Below, piece after piece: positions 1 to 7,504 of a stretch of 56,891 nt of DNA (the first letter of the stretch is position 1; every line of letters begins with the position of its first letter). The DNA is from Oscillospiraceae bacterium. GTDB taxonomy: Bacteria; Bacillota; Clostridia; Oscillospirales; Acutalibacteraceae. The DNA lies in assembly GCA_015066365.1 (NCBI GenBank), contig SVON01000009.1:1-56891 (forward strand). The letters are read 5' to 3'. A program made the translations under genes and the position numbers. Below the pieces are notes generated by a model. That model had not been told where the DNA came from and did not search any database. It saw only the letters and a list, made by a program, of their open reading frames with translations.

Positions 1-45
1 ACGTGGATTTTCAGTCCACTGCTCTACCAACTGAGCTATCTGGGC
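1..45 (-). tRNA. tRNA-Phe (GAA), 3' part cut by window edge
   Basis: Read on the minus strand, the sequence starts with the acceptor strand GCCCAGA and TA, then a D-arm, and an anticodon loop CTGAAAA with anticodon GAA (Phe). The variable loop, T-arm and CCA lie beyond position 1. It is the last visible tRNA of a Val-Asp-Phe cluster transcribed leftwards from the promoter at 246-274. Confidence 0.93.
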
Positions 46-50
46 AAATT

Positions 51-127
51 TGGCGACCCGGAACGGGCTCGAACCGTCGACCTCTAGCGTGACAGGCTAG
101 CGTTCTAACCAGCTGAACTACCGGGCC
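51..127 (-). tRNA. tRNA-Asp (GTC)
   Basis: A complete 77-nt cloverleaf on the minus strand. The acceptor strands GGCCCGG and CCGGGTC pair fully, the discriminator is G, and CCA is encoded. The anticodon stem CTAGC/GCTAG holds the loop CTGTCAC, giving anticodon GTC (Asp). It lies 5 nt upstream of tRNA-Phe in the same cluster. Confidence 0.97.
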
Positions 128-138
128 GAATCCAAAAG

Positions 139-214
139 TGGTGGAAACAACAGGGCTCGAACCTGTGACCCCCTGCTTGTAAGGCAGGTGCTCTACCAGC
201 TGAGCTATGCTTCC
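139..214 (-). tRNA. tRNA-Val (TAC)
   Basis: A complete 76-nt cloverleaf on the minus strand. The acceptor GGAAGCA pairs with TGTTTCC (one G-T pair), the discriminator is A, and CCA is encoded. The anticodon stem CCTGC/GCAGG holds the loop CTTACAA, giving anticodon TAC (Val). It is the first gene of the Val-Asp-Phe cluster, about 30 nt downstream of the -10 box. Confidence 0.96.
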
Positions 215-231
215 AAACCGGCCATCGCCAT

Positions 232-267
232 AAGCGACGCCATTTATAATACACTATGGCGTCGCTT
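232..267. repeat. Perfect 12-bp inverted repeat around the tRNA promoter -10 box
   Basis: The arms AAGCGACGCCAT (232-243) and ATGGCGTCGCTT (256-267) are perfect reverse complements separated by 12 nt. The loop contains most of the -10 element of the tRNA promoter, and the right arm fills most of the -35/-10 spacer. It could act as an hslO transcription end (no clear U-tract follows on the minus strand) or as an operator for the tRNA promoter. The function is not known. Confidence 0.7.
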
Positions 268-274
268 TTGTCAA
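246..274 (-). promoter_or_regulatory. Sigma-A-type promoter of the tRNA-Val-Asp-Phe cluster
   Basis: On the minus strand TTGACA (269-274) is followed after 17 nt by TATTAT (246-251). The -35 is consensus and the spacing ideal. Transcription would start about 30 nt before tRNA-Val. Confidence 0.8.
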
Positions 275-303
275 GACATTTTTACCAAATTTTCAAAAAG
301 ATT

Positions 304-1185
304 TTAGCCCTTGCGGGTCTTGTCCAATTTCTCCAATTCTTCCTTTGTAAAACGGTATACCGCGTCACAAAAACGGCAGGTAGCCTCCGCCACGCCGGTC
401 TCATCCGGCAGGCTGAGAAGATCCTCGGAGGGCATAGCCAAAAAGGCCCGCTGCACCTTTTCCCGTGAGCAGGTACACCGATACGCAGGCTCGTAAGTGT
501 CCAGCACGTCATACTCCATCCCCTCCAGGGCAATGGCGCAGATCTGCTCCGGGGTCAGCCCCTGGGACAGCATCGCGGTGACGGAGGGCAGCTTGGCCAC
601 GTTGGCCTCTACCCTATCAATCACCTCGTCCGGGCAGAAGGGCAGTAGCTGCAGCAGCAGACCACCGGCGGCCTGCACCGTCAGGTCGGGGTTGACCAGC
701 ACGCCCAGGGCGCAGACGGTGGGGGTCTGCTCGCTGGTGGCGTAATAACTGGTGATGTCCTCGGCGATCTCGCCGGATACCAAGGGAGTGCATCCCACAT
801 AAGGTTCCGGGGCGCCGTTATCCCGCAGCACCCACAGTTCGCCCTCGGTGCCGACGGCGCCGCTGACATCCAGTTTGCCGTTGGGCTTCAGCGGGATCTC
901 CACGATGGGGTTCTGGGCGTAACCACGCACGTTACCGCCGCTGTCCGACACCGCCATCACGGTGCCGGCAGGGCCGCCACCGGACAGCTTAAGGGTCAGA
1001 GAATCCTCCTTGCCCTTCATCATCACGCCCATCATCGAGGCGCCGGTCAGCAACCGCCCCAGAGCGGCGGTCACCACCGCCGAGGGCTGGTGGATCTGCT
1101 CCGCTCGAGCCACCATATCGGTGGAGTCCAAAAACAACGCCATCACCGTGGCATCACGGGTCAGGCAACGAATCAGTTTACCCAT
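304..1185 (-). CDS. hslO: Redox-regulated holdase chaperone Hsp33
   Basis: Hsp33 is a cytosolic zinc-bound chaperone activated by oxidation, which prevents aggregation of unfolding proteins under oxidative or heat stress. The 293-residue length is normal for the family. The C-terminal redox switch is intact: CxC at about residues 237/239 and CxxC at 270/273, the four zinc-binding cysteines. The start at 1185 is preceded by a GGAGAG ribosome site. It lies 14 nt after the methyltransferase gene and is the last gene of the yerC-methyltransferase-hslO group. Identification is from the cysteine motif and overall sequence character. Confidence 0.95.
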   Translation of the reverse strand: MGKLIRCLTRDATVMALFLDSTDMVARAEQIHQPSAVVTAALGRLLTGASMMGVMMKGKEDSLTLKLSGGGPAGTVMAVSDSGGNVRGYAQNPIVEIPLKPNGKLDVSGAVGTEGELWVLRDNGAPEPYVGCTPLVSGEIAEDITSYYATSEQTPTVCALGVLVNPDLTVQAAGGLLLQLLPFCPDEVIDRVEANVAKLPSVTAMLSQGLTPEQICAIALEGMEYDVLDTYEPAYRCTCSREKVQRAFLAMPSEDLLSLPDETGVAEATCRFCDAVYRFTKEELEKLDKTRKG

Positions 1186-1199
1186 GTATAATCTCTCCG

Positions 1200-1967
1200 T
1201 TAATCGTTCTTTTGATGGATGGCGCGGTTTTTCGCCACCAGTACCCAGCGCTGGGCATCCTCTTCGGGTGTCTTAAACGAGCATTCGTCGTATACCGCCA
1301 AGAGGTCAAAACCCGCCTCGGTTAGCAGGTTTTTCCAGGTCTGCAGGCTATAGGCCCGCTCCCGCACCGTGTCGGTGAACCGGGAATAGGTGCCGTCCTC
1401 CTCTTCCAAGAAGAAGTCCAGCGCCATCTCCACCTCGTGAGTGGCGGGCAGATACCGGTTGCGCCAGGCGCAGAGAAACTCCTCCCGCTCATACACAAAG
1501 GCGTTATCCCCCAGCACGTGGGCGTGCTTATAGGGTGTATTGACGTCAAACAGCAGAAGACCGTCCGGGGCGATAAACAACCCCAGACGGCGAAAGATCT
1601 CACGCAGGTCTTCGGTATGCAAGATATGGCTCAGACTGTCCAACATACACACGGCGGTATCCACCGTGCCGTAGAGATCCAGCTCACGCATATCCTGGCA
1701 CAGAAACAGAATGTCCTGCCCCTCTTCGGCGGCCTTTTCCCGGGCCACCGCCAGCATATCCGCCGACAGGTCCACACCGATGACCTCACAGCCGCGCCGG
1801 GCCAGCTCCAACGACAGACTCCCGCTGCCGCAGGCCAGATCCAGCACCGCATCGGCACAGCCGCCGTGGCGGGTCACCGCCGCCAACAGATAATCGGCCC
1901 AGGCGGCGTAGTCCACGTCGTCGGTCAAGGCGTCGTAAAAGGCGGCAAAAGCGCCATAACCGTTCAT
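1200..1967 (-). CDS. Class I SAM-dependent methyltransferase
   Basis: A Rossmann-fold methyltransferase of about 255 residues. The SAM-binding motif I is LDLACGSGSLSL near residues 42-53, followed by the acidic strand end GVDLS of motif II. The substrate is unknown; this type is common in Firmicutes as a stand-alone cytosolic enzyme. I chose the ATG at 1967, which overlaps the yerC stop (TGATG) and has GGAG 8 nt upstream. A GTG at 1970 is also possible and adds one residue. It sits between yerC and hslO in a tightly spaced group, so translational coupling to yerC is likely. Confidence 0.85.
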   Translation of the reverse strand: MNGYGAFAAFYDALTDDVDYAAWADYLLAAVTRHGGCADAVLDLACGSGSLSLELARRGCEVIGVDLSADMLAVAREKAAEEGQDILFLCQDMRELDLYGTVDTAVCMLDSLSHILHTEDLREIFRRLGLFIAPDGLLLFDVNTPYKHAHVLGDNAFVYEREEFLCAWRNRYLPATHEVEMALDFFLEEEDGTYSRFTDTVRERAYSLQTWKNLLTEAGFDLLAVYDECSFKTPEEDAQRWVLVAKNRAIHQKND

Positions 1968-2257
1968 CACTTATTCTCCATCCGGTCAAACACCAGAGAA
2001 TAGGAGTCACAGCCGTATTCCAACGACCGCTTGACGCGGCTGATGGTAGCTGTGGAGGCACCGGTGGACTCCACGATGTCGCTGTATACACGACCGTCGC
2101 TGAGCATCTTCGCCACCACCAAACGCTGCGACATCGCCTTCAGTTCGTTAACGGTGCACAAATCCTCAAAGAACTGATAACACTCTTCTTCGGTCTCCAG
2201 ATGCAGGATGGCGTCAAACAAAAAGTCGACTTCTTTGCTTTTAATTTTCGAGTTCAA
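1967..2257 (-). CDS. yerC: YerC/YecD family TrpR-like DNA-binding protein
   Basis: A 96-residue all-helical protein resembling the TrpR/YerC-YecD family of small repressors. The HTH region is near residues 58-80 (SDIVESTGASTATISRVKRS). The family effector is poorly known. Translation appears to start at a TTG, chosen because AAAGGAGG lies exactly 7 nt upstream and no ATG is better placed. It is the first gene after the strong promoter at 2297-2325 and shares a 1-base ATG/TGA overlap with the next gene. A role in controlling this operon is inference only. Confidence 0.88.
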   Translation of the reverse strand: MNSKIKSKEVDFLFDAILHLETEEECYQFFEDLCTVNELKAMSQRLVVAKMLSDGRVYSDIVESTGASTATISRVKRSLEYGCDSYSLVFDRMENK

Positions 2258-2296
2258 GGGAATACCTCCTTTGAATTGGTTTTATTTATCTCTTAC

Positions 2297-2325
2297 ATTA
2301 TACACCAACACTTTCACGTTGTAAA
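2297..2325 (-). promoter_or_regulatory. Sigma-A-type promoter of yerC operon
   Basis: On the minus strand TTTACA (2320-2325), a 17-nt spacer and TATAAT (2297-2302). It gives a leader of about 30 nt to the yerC TTG start. Confidence 0.85.
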
Positions 2326-2344
2326 GAGTTAAATTGTGAAACAC

Positions 2345-2383
2345 AAAAAAAGTGCCTCTATTTTCCAACAGAGGCACTTTTTT
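2345..2383 (-). terminator. Rho-independent terminator after tyrS
   Basis: A 10-bp perfect stem (AAGTGCCTCT/AGAGGCACTT) with a 10-nt loop and T-tracts on both sides, 20 nt after the tyrS stop. It separates tyrS from the yerC promoter. Confidence 0.9.
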
Positions 2384-2403
2384 ACATTCTATTTTACGCT
2401 ATT

Positions 2404-3618
2404 TTACGCCAAAGCGATCTTATGGTACACCTTTTTACCCTTTTTGATGATGGCCACGCCATCGGTGAAGTCGGTTTCATTCAGGGTGGTGGTGGGATCG
2501 GTCACCTTTTGGTCGTTGACCGACACACCGCCCTGCTGTACCAAACGGCGGGCCTCGCCCTTAGAGGCGGCCAGACCGGCGGTCACCATCACGTCCAGAA
2601 TGCCCATACCGACGGCATCGGCGATGACGGTGGTGGGCATATTCTCGGTGTTACCGGCACCGGAGAACAGCGCCCGGGCAGCGGCCTGTGCCTTCTCCGC
2701 CTCCTCCTGACCGTGGACCAGGGCGGTCAGCTCATAGGCCAAGATCTCCTTGGCGGTGTTCAGCTGGCTACCCTCCCAGCTGTCCATCTCGTCGATCTGC
2801 TCGATGGGCAGGAAGGTCAGCATCCGCAGGCACTTAAGCACGTCCTGGTCACCCACGTTGCGCCAATACTGGTAGAAATCGTAGGGCGGGGTCTTGTTGG
2901 GATCCAGCCACACCGCACCGCTGGCGGTCTTGCCCATCTTCTTGCCCTCGGAGTTGAGCAGCAGGGTGATGGTCATGGCGTGGGCGTCCTTACCCAGTTT
3001 GCGGCGGATCAGCTCGGTGCCGCCCAGCATATTGCTCCACTGGTCGTTGCCGCCGAACTGCAGGTTACAGCCGTGGGTCTGGAACAGACGGTAGAAGTCG
3101 TAGGACTGCATGATCATATAGTTGAACTCCAGGAAAGACAGACCCTTCTCCATGCGCTGCTTATAGCACTCGGCGCGGAGCATATTGTTGACCGAGAAGC
3201 AAGCACCCACCTCGCGGAGCACCTCCACGTAGTTCAGATCCAACAGCCAGTCGGCGTTGTTCACCATCTGAGCCTTGCCCTCACCAAACTCGATAAACCG
3301 CTCCATCTGCTTCTTAAAGCAGTCGCAGTTGTGCTGGATCTGCTCCCGGGTCATCATGGAGCGCATATCGGTACGGCCGGAGGGGTCGCCGATCATGGCA
3401 GTACCGCCACCGATCAGGGCGATGGGCTTGTTGCCCGCCATCTGAAGACGCTTCATCAGGCATAGCGCCATAAAGTGGCCCACGTGCAGGCTGTCGGCGG
3501 TGGGGTCGAAGCCGATATAGAAGGTCGCCTTACCGGCGTTGATCAGTTCTTTAATTTGCTCCTCGTCGGTCACCTGGGCAATCAGGCCGCGGGCAACCAG
3601 TTCTTCGTAAACGGTCAT
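2404..3618 (-). CDS. tyrS: Tyrosyl-tRNA synthetase
   Basis: Charges tRNA-Tyr with tyrosine in the cytosol (class I synthetase). The 404-residue length is typical of the bacterial TyrS. Visible motifs are the HIGH-like HVGH at residues 45-48, the tyrosine/ATP pocket QFGGNDQW at 187-194, the KMSKS-like KMGKT at 227-231, and a C-terminal S4 RNA-binding domain (LVQQGGVSVNDQKV). The leader from the promoter at 3649-3677 is only about 25 nt, so there is no room for a T-box, which controls tyrS in many Firmicutes. It is a single-gene transcript ending at the terminator 2345-2383. Confidence 0.97.
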   Translation of the reverse strand: MTVYEELVARGLIAQVTDEEQIKELINAGKATFYIGFDPTADSLHVGHFMALCLMKRLQMAGNKPIALIGGGTAMIGDPSGRTDMRSMMTREQIQHNCDCFKKQMERFIEFGEGKAQMVNNADWLLDLNYVEVLREVGACFSVNNMLRAECYKQRMEKGLSFLEFNYMIMQSYDFYRLFQTHGCNLQFGGNDQWSNMLGGTELIRRKLGKDAHAMTITLLLNSEGKKMGKTASGAVWLDPNKTPPYDFYQYWRNVGDQDVLKCLRMLTFLPIEQIDEMDSWEGSQLNTAKEILAYELTALVHGQEEAEKAQAAARALFSGAGNTENMPTTVIADAVGMGILDVMVTAGLAASKGEARRLVQQGGVSVNDQKVTDPTTTLNETDFTDGVAIIKKGKKVYHKIALA

Positions 3619-3648
3619 TGGTATCTCTCCTAAAAACAGAATGTTGAT

Positions 3649-3677
3649 ATTATACTATTATAAACAGTTCGTGTCAA
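3649..3677 (-). promoter_or_regulatory. Sigma-A-type promoter of tyrS
   Basis: On the minus strand TTGACA (3672-3677), a 17-nt spacer and TATAAT (3649-3654). The -35 box overlaps the recN stop codon, so recN transcription may read into tyrS. Confidence 0.85.
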
Positions 3678-5350
3678 GTCACCGCACGGCGGCGAAGCTC
3701 CTCTGCCGCCGACAGGGTGGTGTCCGTGACGGCACCGCCCATAATCCGGGCCAGTTCGCCCAAGCGGGCAGGCTCATCCAGCTCCGCCACCTTGGTGTAG
3801 GTGCGGCCTCCCTCCACGGATTTCGCCACCAGCAGGTGGCTGTGACCGCAGGCGGCAATCTGCGCCAGGTGGGTGACGCACAGCACCTGCCGATTACCGG
3901 CGATGCCCCGCATCAGGGTGCCCACTTTACTGGCGGCGTGGCCGCTGATGCCGCTGTCCACCTCGTCAAACACCAGCGTGTCGATGTCGTCCACCCGGGC
4001 CAGTACACTTTTCAGCGCCAGCATAATCCGGGACAGCTCACCGCCGGAGGCGGTTTTGGCAATCGACTTGGGCGGTTCGCCGGGATTGGAGGAGATGAGA
4101 AACTCCACTTTATCCCCGCCCATCGAAGTAAGGGCGGTGGGTTCGATGGACACCGCCAACCGAACGTGGGGCATATCCATAAAGGTTAATTGCTGACACA
4201 CGTCCTGCTCAAACCGCACCGCCGCCAGTTTGCGGGCTTCGGTGAGTTTTTGCGCGGCGGCAATGGTGGCCTTACGGGCCGCGTCGGACTGACGCTCCAG
4301 CTCCGCCACGTACTCGTCAGAGGACTGGATGCTGTCCAGTTCGTTCTGCATCGCTTCCAGCTTGTCCAACAGCGCCTGTTCATTCACCACGTTGTGCTGT
4401 TTCATCAATCGGGCGATCCACGCCAAACGATCCTCGATGGCGCTGAGCTCTGCCTCGCTAAAGCAAAGGTCGTCCTCAAAGTCGGCGGCCTCTTCCGCCA
4501 CCGCCTGCACCTCGTACAAACTGCTCTGCAGTCGGGTTGCCAGCTCTTGCAATTCCGGCGCTACGCCGCTGACGGTGTTCAGCGCCGACACGGCATCGGT
4601 CAGCCGGGTCAGGGCACCGGAGGTGCCGCCATTCTCGTCATCCTCCATACAGCCCCGCACCAAACGCAGGGCACCCGCCAACTTTTCACTATGACGGGCC
4701 ATCTCCCGGCGGGCTGTCAGTTCTGCCTCTTCTCCGGGATGGATCTGAGCCTTTTCCAACGCCGCGATCTGCTGTTCCAGTTGCGCGGTGCGGAACGCTT
4801 TTTCCTGTTCGTCCATCGTGGCCGCCTTAATGGCGCGATGGATGCGGCAATATTCCGTATAGGCATTGCCGTACTCCACGATCACCTCTGAGGGAACGCC
4901 CAAGCGGTCCAGATACTCCACGTGCCGTTCCGGCTGAAGCAGAGCCTGGTTCTCGTGCTGACCGTGAATATTCACCAGCATCCGACCGATCTGCCGTAGC
5001 ACCGATACGGTGGTGGGTCTCCCCCCTACCCGGCAGCTGCCCTTTCCGTCGGCGGTGATGCTCCGCTGGATCAGCAGCGTGCCATCCTCCTCCGGAGGCA
5101 ATTCCAACTCATTCAGCAGGGACACCACCGATGCCGGCAGATCCTCGAACACGCCGGCAATATACGCCTTGTCCGCCCCGGTACGCACCACGTCCCGGGT
5201 GATCCGTTCACCCAGCAGGGCGTTGATGGCGTCAATGACGATGGACTTGCCCGCGCCGGTCTCACCGGTGAGGGTGGTTAATCCCGGACCAAAGGAAATA
5301 TCCGTTTTCTCAATGACCGCTACATTCTCAATATGTAGACTTTGCAGCAT
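3674..5350 (-). CDS. recN: DNA repair ATPase RecN
   Basis: RecN is an SMC-like ATPase recruited to double-strand breaks in recombination repair. The 558-residue length is usual. Walker A GETGAGKS is at 29-36, a long coiled-coil middle follows (about 150-370), then an ABC-type signature (TASGGELSR) and a Walker B (LVFDEVDSGISG) in the C-terminal third. It is last in the argR-recN end of the clostridial asp23-to-recN cluster, 39 nt after argR. No SOS box was seen directly upstream. The argR-recN neighbourhood is strongly conserved in Firmicutes. Confidence 0.96.
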   Translation of the reverse strand: MLQSLHIENVAVIEKTDISFGPGLTTLTGETGAGKSIVIDAINALLGERITRDVVRTGADKAYIAGVFEDLPASVVSLLNELELPPEEDGTLLIQRSITADGKGSCRVGGRPTTVSVLRQIGRMLVNIHGQHENQALLQPERHVEYLDRLGVPSEVIVEYGNAYTEYCRIHRAIKAATMDEQEKAFRTAQLEQQIAALEKAQIHPGEEAELTARREMARHSEKLAGALRLVRGCMEDDENGGTSGALTRLTDAVSALNTVSGVAPELQELATRLQSSLYEVQAVAEEAADFEDDLCFSEAELSAIEDRLAWIARLMKQHNVVNEQALLDKLEAMQNELDSIQSSDEYVAELERQSDAARKATIAAAQKLTEARKLAAVRFEQDVCQQLTFMDMPHVRLAVSIEPTALTSMGGDKVEFLISSNPGEPPKSIAKTASGGELSRIMLALKSVLARVDDIDTLVFDEVDSGISGHAASKVGTLMRGIAGNRQVLCVTHLAQIAACGHSHLLVAKSVEGGRTYTKVAELDEPARLGELARIMGGAVTDTTLSAAEELRRRAVT

Positions 5351-5389
5351 GTGTTTTCTTACCTTTCTGCGATGCTCGGGTTTTTCGGT

Positions 5390-5848
5390 TTACCCCAACA
5401 TCTTTTTCAGTTCGATCACCAGATCCTCTGCCTCCCGCTCACCGGTGGCAATACAGATAAAGGTGTCGTCACCCGCCAAGGTACCGATGACCTGGCTCCA
5501 ATGGAGCGAATCCATCGCGGCGCAGGCGGCCTGAGCCATACCCGGCAGACAGTGCACCACCACGATATTCTGGGCGTACTGCACCTGCACCACCGAATCG
5601 GCGAAGATGGAATGGAACTTGGCGGAGATGGGCTCGGAGCCGTGCTTGGCGGTGGCATACCGATAGCCGCCACCCTGGCCGGGGGTCTTGACCAGACGCA
5701 GTTCCTTAATATCGCGGGATACGGTGGCCTGGGTCACGTTGTAGCCCGCCTGCTTCAGGTGGGCCTGCAGTTCTTCCTGGGTCTCTACGGAATGGCTATT
5801 GATGATTTCCAAGATCTTGGCGTGTCTTCTCGTTTTCATACCATTCAT
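5390..5848 (-). CDS. argR: Arginine repressor
   Basis: A 152-residue ArgR/AhrC family regulator, which binds ARG boxes with arginine as co-repressor and controls arginine synthesis and breakdown. The N-terminal winged helix contains the recognition segment TQATVSRDIKELRLVK (about 38-53). The C-terminal oligomerisation and arginine-binding domain has GTLAGDDTFICIAT near 122-135. The start overlaps the nadK stop by 4 bases (ATGA). No arginine genes are in the window, so it acts elsewhere. The position before recN is conserved in Firmicutes. Confidence 0.95.
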   Translation of the reverse strand: MNGMKTRRHAKILEIINSHSVETQEELQAHLKQAGYNVTQATVSRDIKELRLVKTPGQGGGYRYATAKHGSEPISAKFHSIFADSVVQVQYAQNIVVVHCLPGMAQAACAAMDSLHWSQVIGTLAGDDTFICIATGEREAEDLVIELKKMLG

Positions 5849-6681
5849 CTCCTATCGAGTAATTTGTAACGTAATTTCTCGTAAAAATCGGTATCTGTTA
5901 AATTAATCAAATGGACGGCTTTCTCCGAAATACACACTTCCACCGTATCCGTGGGAGCTAAGGGGATATTCTGCTCTCCATCGATGGTGATAAAGGCGGG
6001 ATTGCCGTCGGCCGTGACGGCTTGCAAGGTTAAAACAATATCGTGGGGCAATACCCGGGAACGGGAATCCAGCGAATGGGGACATACCGGTGTTAACAAT
6101 AGACACCACACGTCAGGATCGACTACGGGGCCGCCGGCAGAGAGCGAATAGGCCGTAGAGCCGGTGGGGGTAGCCACAATCACACCGTCGCCACGGCAGG
6201 TAAGCACCTCAAACTCGCCGCTGTGTACCGTCACGTCCACCAAACGGGACAGACTACCACGGGCGATGACCACCTCGTTCATCGCCAGCAGAGTTTGATC
6301 CCCTGTAGCGGTGTGAACGGTAACCTGCAACAAATTACGGCTTTCTACCGCATATTCATCCGACAATAATTGATCCAACTTATCCAGTTCATCCGGCTCC
6401 ATACCGGCCAAAAAGCCAACATGGCCCCCGTTGATACCCAGAACCGACAGACCCAAAGAACCTGCTGCTTTCGCCACGTGCATAATGGTGCCGTCACCGC
6501 CAATAGCAACAACTGTATCGCACCCGTTTAATGCTTCTGCCAACTGAGCGGCCGTTGGCAAGCTTTTCTCTGCACACACCACCCGCACATTGGCCCCCCG
6601 CCGCGATAGGCGCTGGCAAACCTCACGTGCCAATTCAACGTTTTCGGTCTTTGCTTGATTGGGAACCACGGCAATCAACAT
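5845..6681 (-). CDS. nadK: NAD kinase
   Basis: Phosphorylates NAD to NADP in the cytosol. The 278-residue length is normal. The conserved GGDGT is at 61-65, NGGHVGFL is just after residue 80, the NE motif follows in LLAMNEVVIARG, and TGSTAYSLSAGGPVVDP is the nucleotide-binding loop. The start has AGGAGG upstream. It follows tlyA by 16 nt and overlaps argR by 4 bases, so translation is probably coupled. Confidence 0.96.
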   Translation of the reverse strand: MLIAVVPNQAKTENVELAREVCQRLSRRGANVRVVCAEKSLPTAAQLAEALNGCDTVVAIGGDGTIMHVAKAAGSLGLSVLGINGGHVGFLAGMEPDELDKLDQLLSDEYAVESRNLLQVTVHTATGDQTLLAMNEVVIARGSLSRLVDVTVHSGEFEVLTCRGDGVIVATPTGSTAYSLSAGGPVVDPDVWCLLLTPVCPHSLDSRSRVLPHDIVLTLQAVTADGNPAFITIDGEQNIPLAPTDTVEVCISEKAVHLINLTDTDFYEKLRYKLLDRR

Positions 6682-6697
6682 ACCGCTTCCTCCTATC

Positions 6698-7504
6698 TCA
6701 TTTCAGTTCTTCAAAGGCTGTCTGCACCACGGCGGTCACGTCCACAAACCCGGACGCACCCCGGCGCAGTACCGCCAAATACTCAATGTTTCCTTCACCA
6801 CCGGTGATGGGCGAGTGGCTCAGCCACACCGGGGCAAGACCCAGTTCTGTGAACAACGCCAGTTGCTCCGCCAAAACCCGGCGATGCTCCTTGGGGTCCT
6901 TAACCACGCCGTGTTTGCCGATGGCGGCCTTGCCCGCCTCAAACTGAGGTTTGATGAGACACACCAAGGTGGCCTCAGCCGCCAAATACGGCAGAATGGA
7001 CGGCAACACCCGGGACAACGGCACAAAGGATACGTCCACCGAGCAGAAATCCACGCTGCCGGCCGGCACCGTCTGAGCCAACGCCGCGCTGCGCACGTCG
7101 GTGCCCTCCAGCACCGTCACCCGCTCATCCCCCCGCAGAGAGGGATGCAGCTGATCGTGACCCACGTCCACCGCATACACGTGGGCGGCACCGGACTGCA
7201 GCATACAGTCGGTGAAGCCCCCGGTAGAGGCACCCACGTCCATCGCGGTGACCCCGGCCAGGGTCAAGCCCGCCGTTTCAATGGCTTTTTCCAGTTTTAA
7301 TCCGCCGCGCCCCACGTATTTCGGGGCGGGGGCATCGCAGGTGACCACGTCAGTGACACCCACCCGGCAGGCGGCTTTGGTAACCACTTTCCCGTTAACC
7401 GTCACCTGACCGGTAGCCAAGAGCTCCTTGGCTTTTTCACGACCGCTGGCGAAGCCTGCCGTCACTAAATAGGCGTCAAGGCGTTCTCCTTTACTCTCGC
7501 TCAT
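6698..7504 (-). CDS. tlyA: TlyA family rRNA 2'-O-methyltransferase
   Basis: A 268-residue protein with an N-terminal S4 RNA-binding domain (about 1-60) and an FtsJ-like methyltransferase domain. The SAM motif DVGASTGGFTDC is at 89-100. Family members methylate cytidines of 16S/23S rRNA, and some were once described as hemolysins. The start overlaps the dxs stop by 4 bases. The dxs-tlyA-nadK order is typical of clostridia. The exact rRNA target in this organism is not known. Confidence 0.94.
   Translation of the reverse strand: MSESKGERLDAYLVTAGFASGREKAKELLATGQVTVNGKVVTKAACRVGVTDVVTCDAPAPKYVGRGGLKLEKAIETAGLTLAGVTAMDVGASTGGFTDCMLQSGAAHVYAVDVGHDQLHPSLRGDERVTVLEGTDVRSAALAQTVPAGSVDFCSVDVSFVPLSRVLPSILPYLAAEATLVCLIKPQFEAGKAAIGKHGVVKDPKEHRRVLAEQLALFTELGLAPVWLSHSPITGGEGNIEYLAVLRRGASGFVDVTAVVQTAFEELK

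Noticed and set aside
1437-2003. Long plus-strand frames opposite to the methyltransferase, tyrS, dxs, recN and other genes
   Set aside because: They are antisense shadows of GC-rich coding sequence with no ribosome sites or recognisable domains.
3619-3648. Possible T-box leader of tyrS
   Set aside because: The distance from the promoter to the ATG is about 25 nt, too short for a T-box, and no specifier stem is seen.
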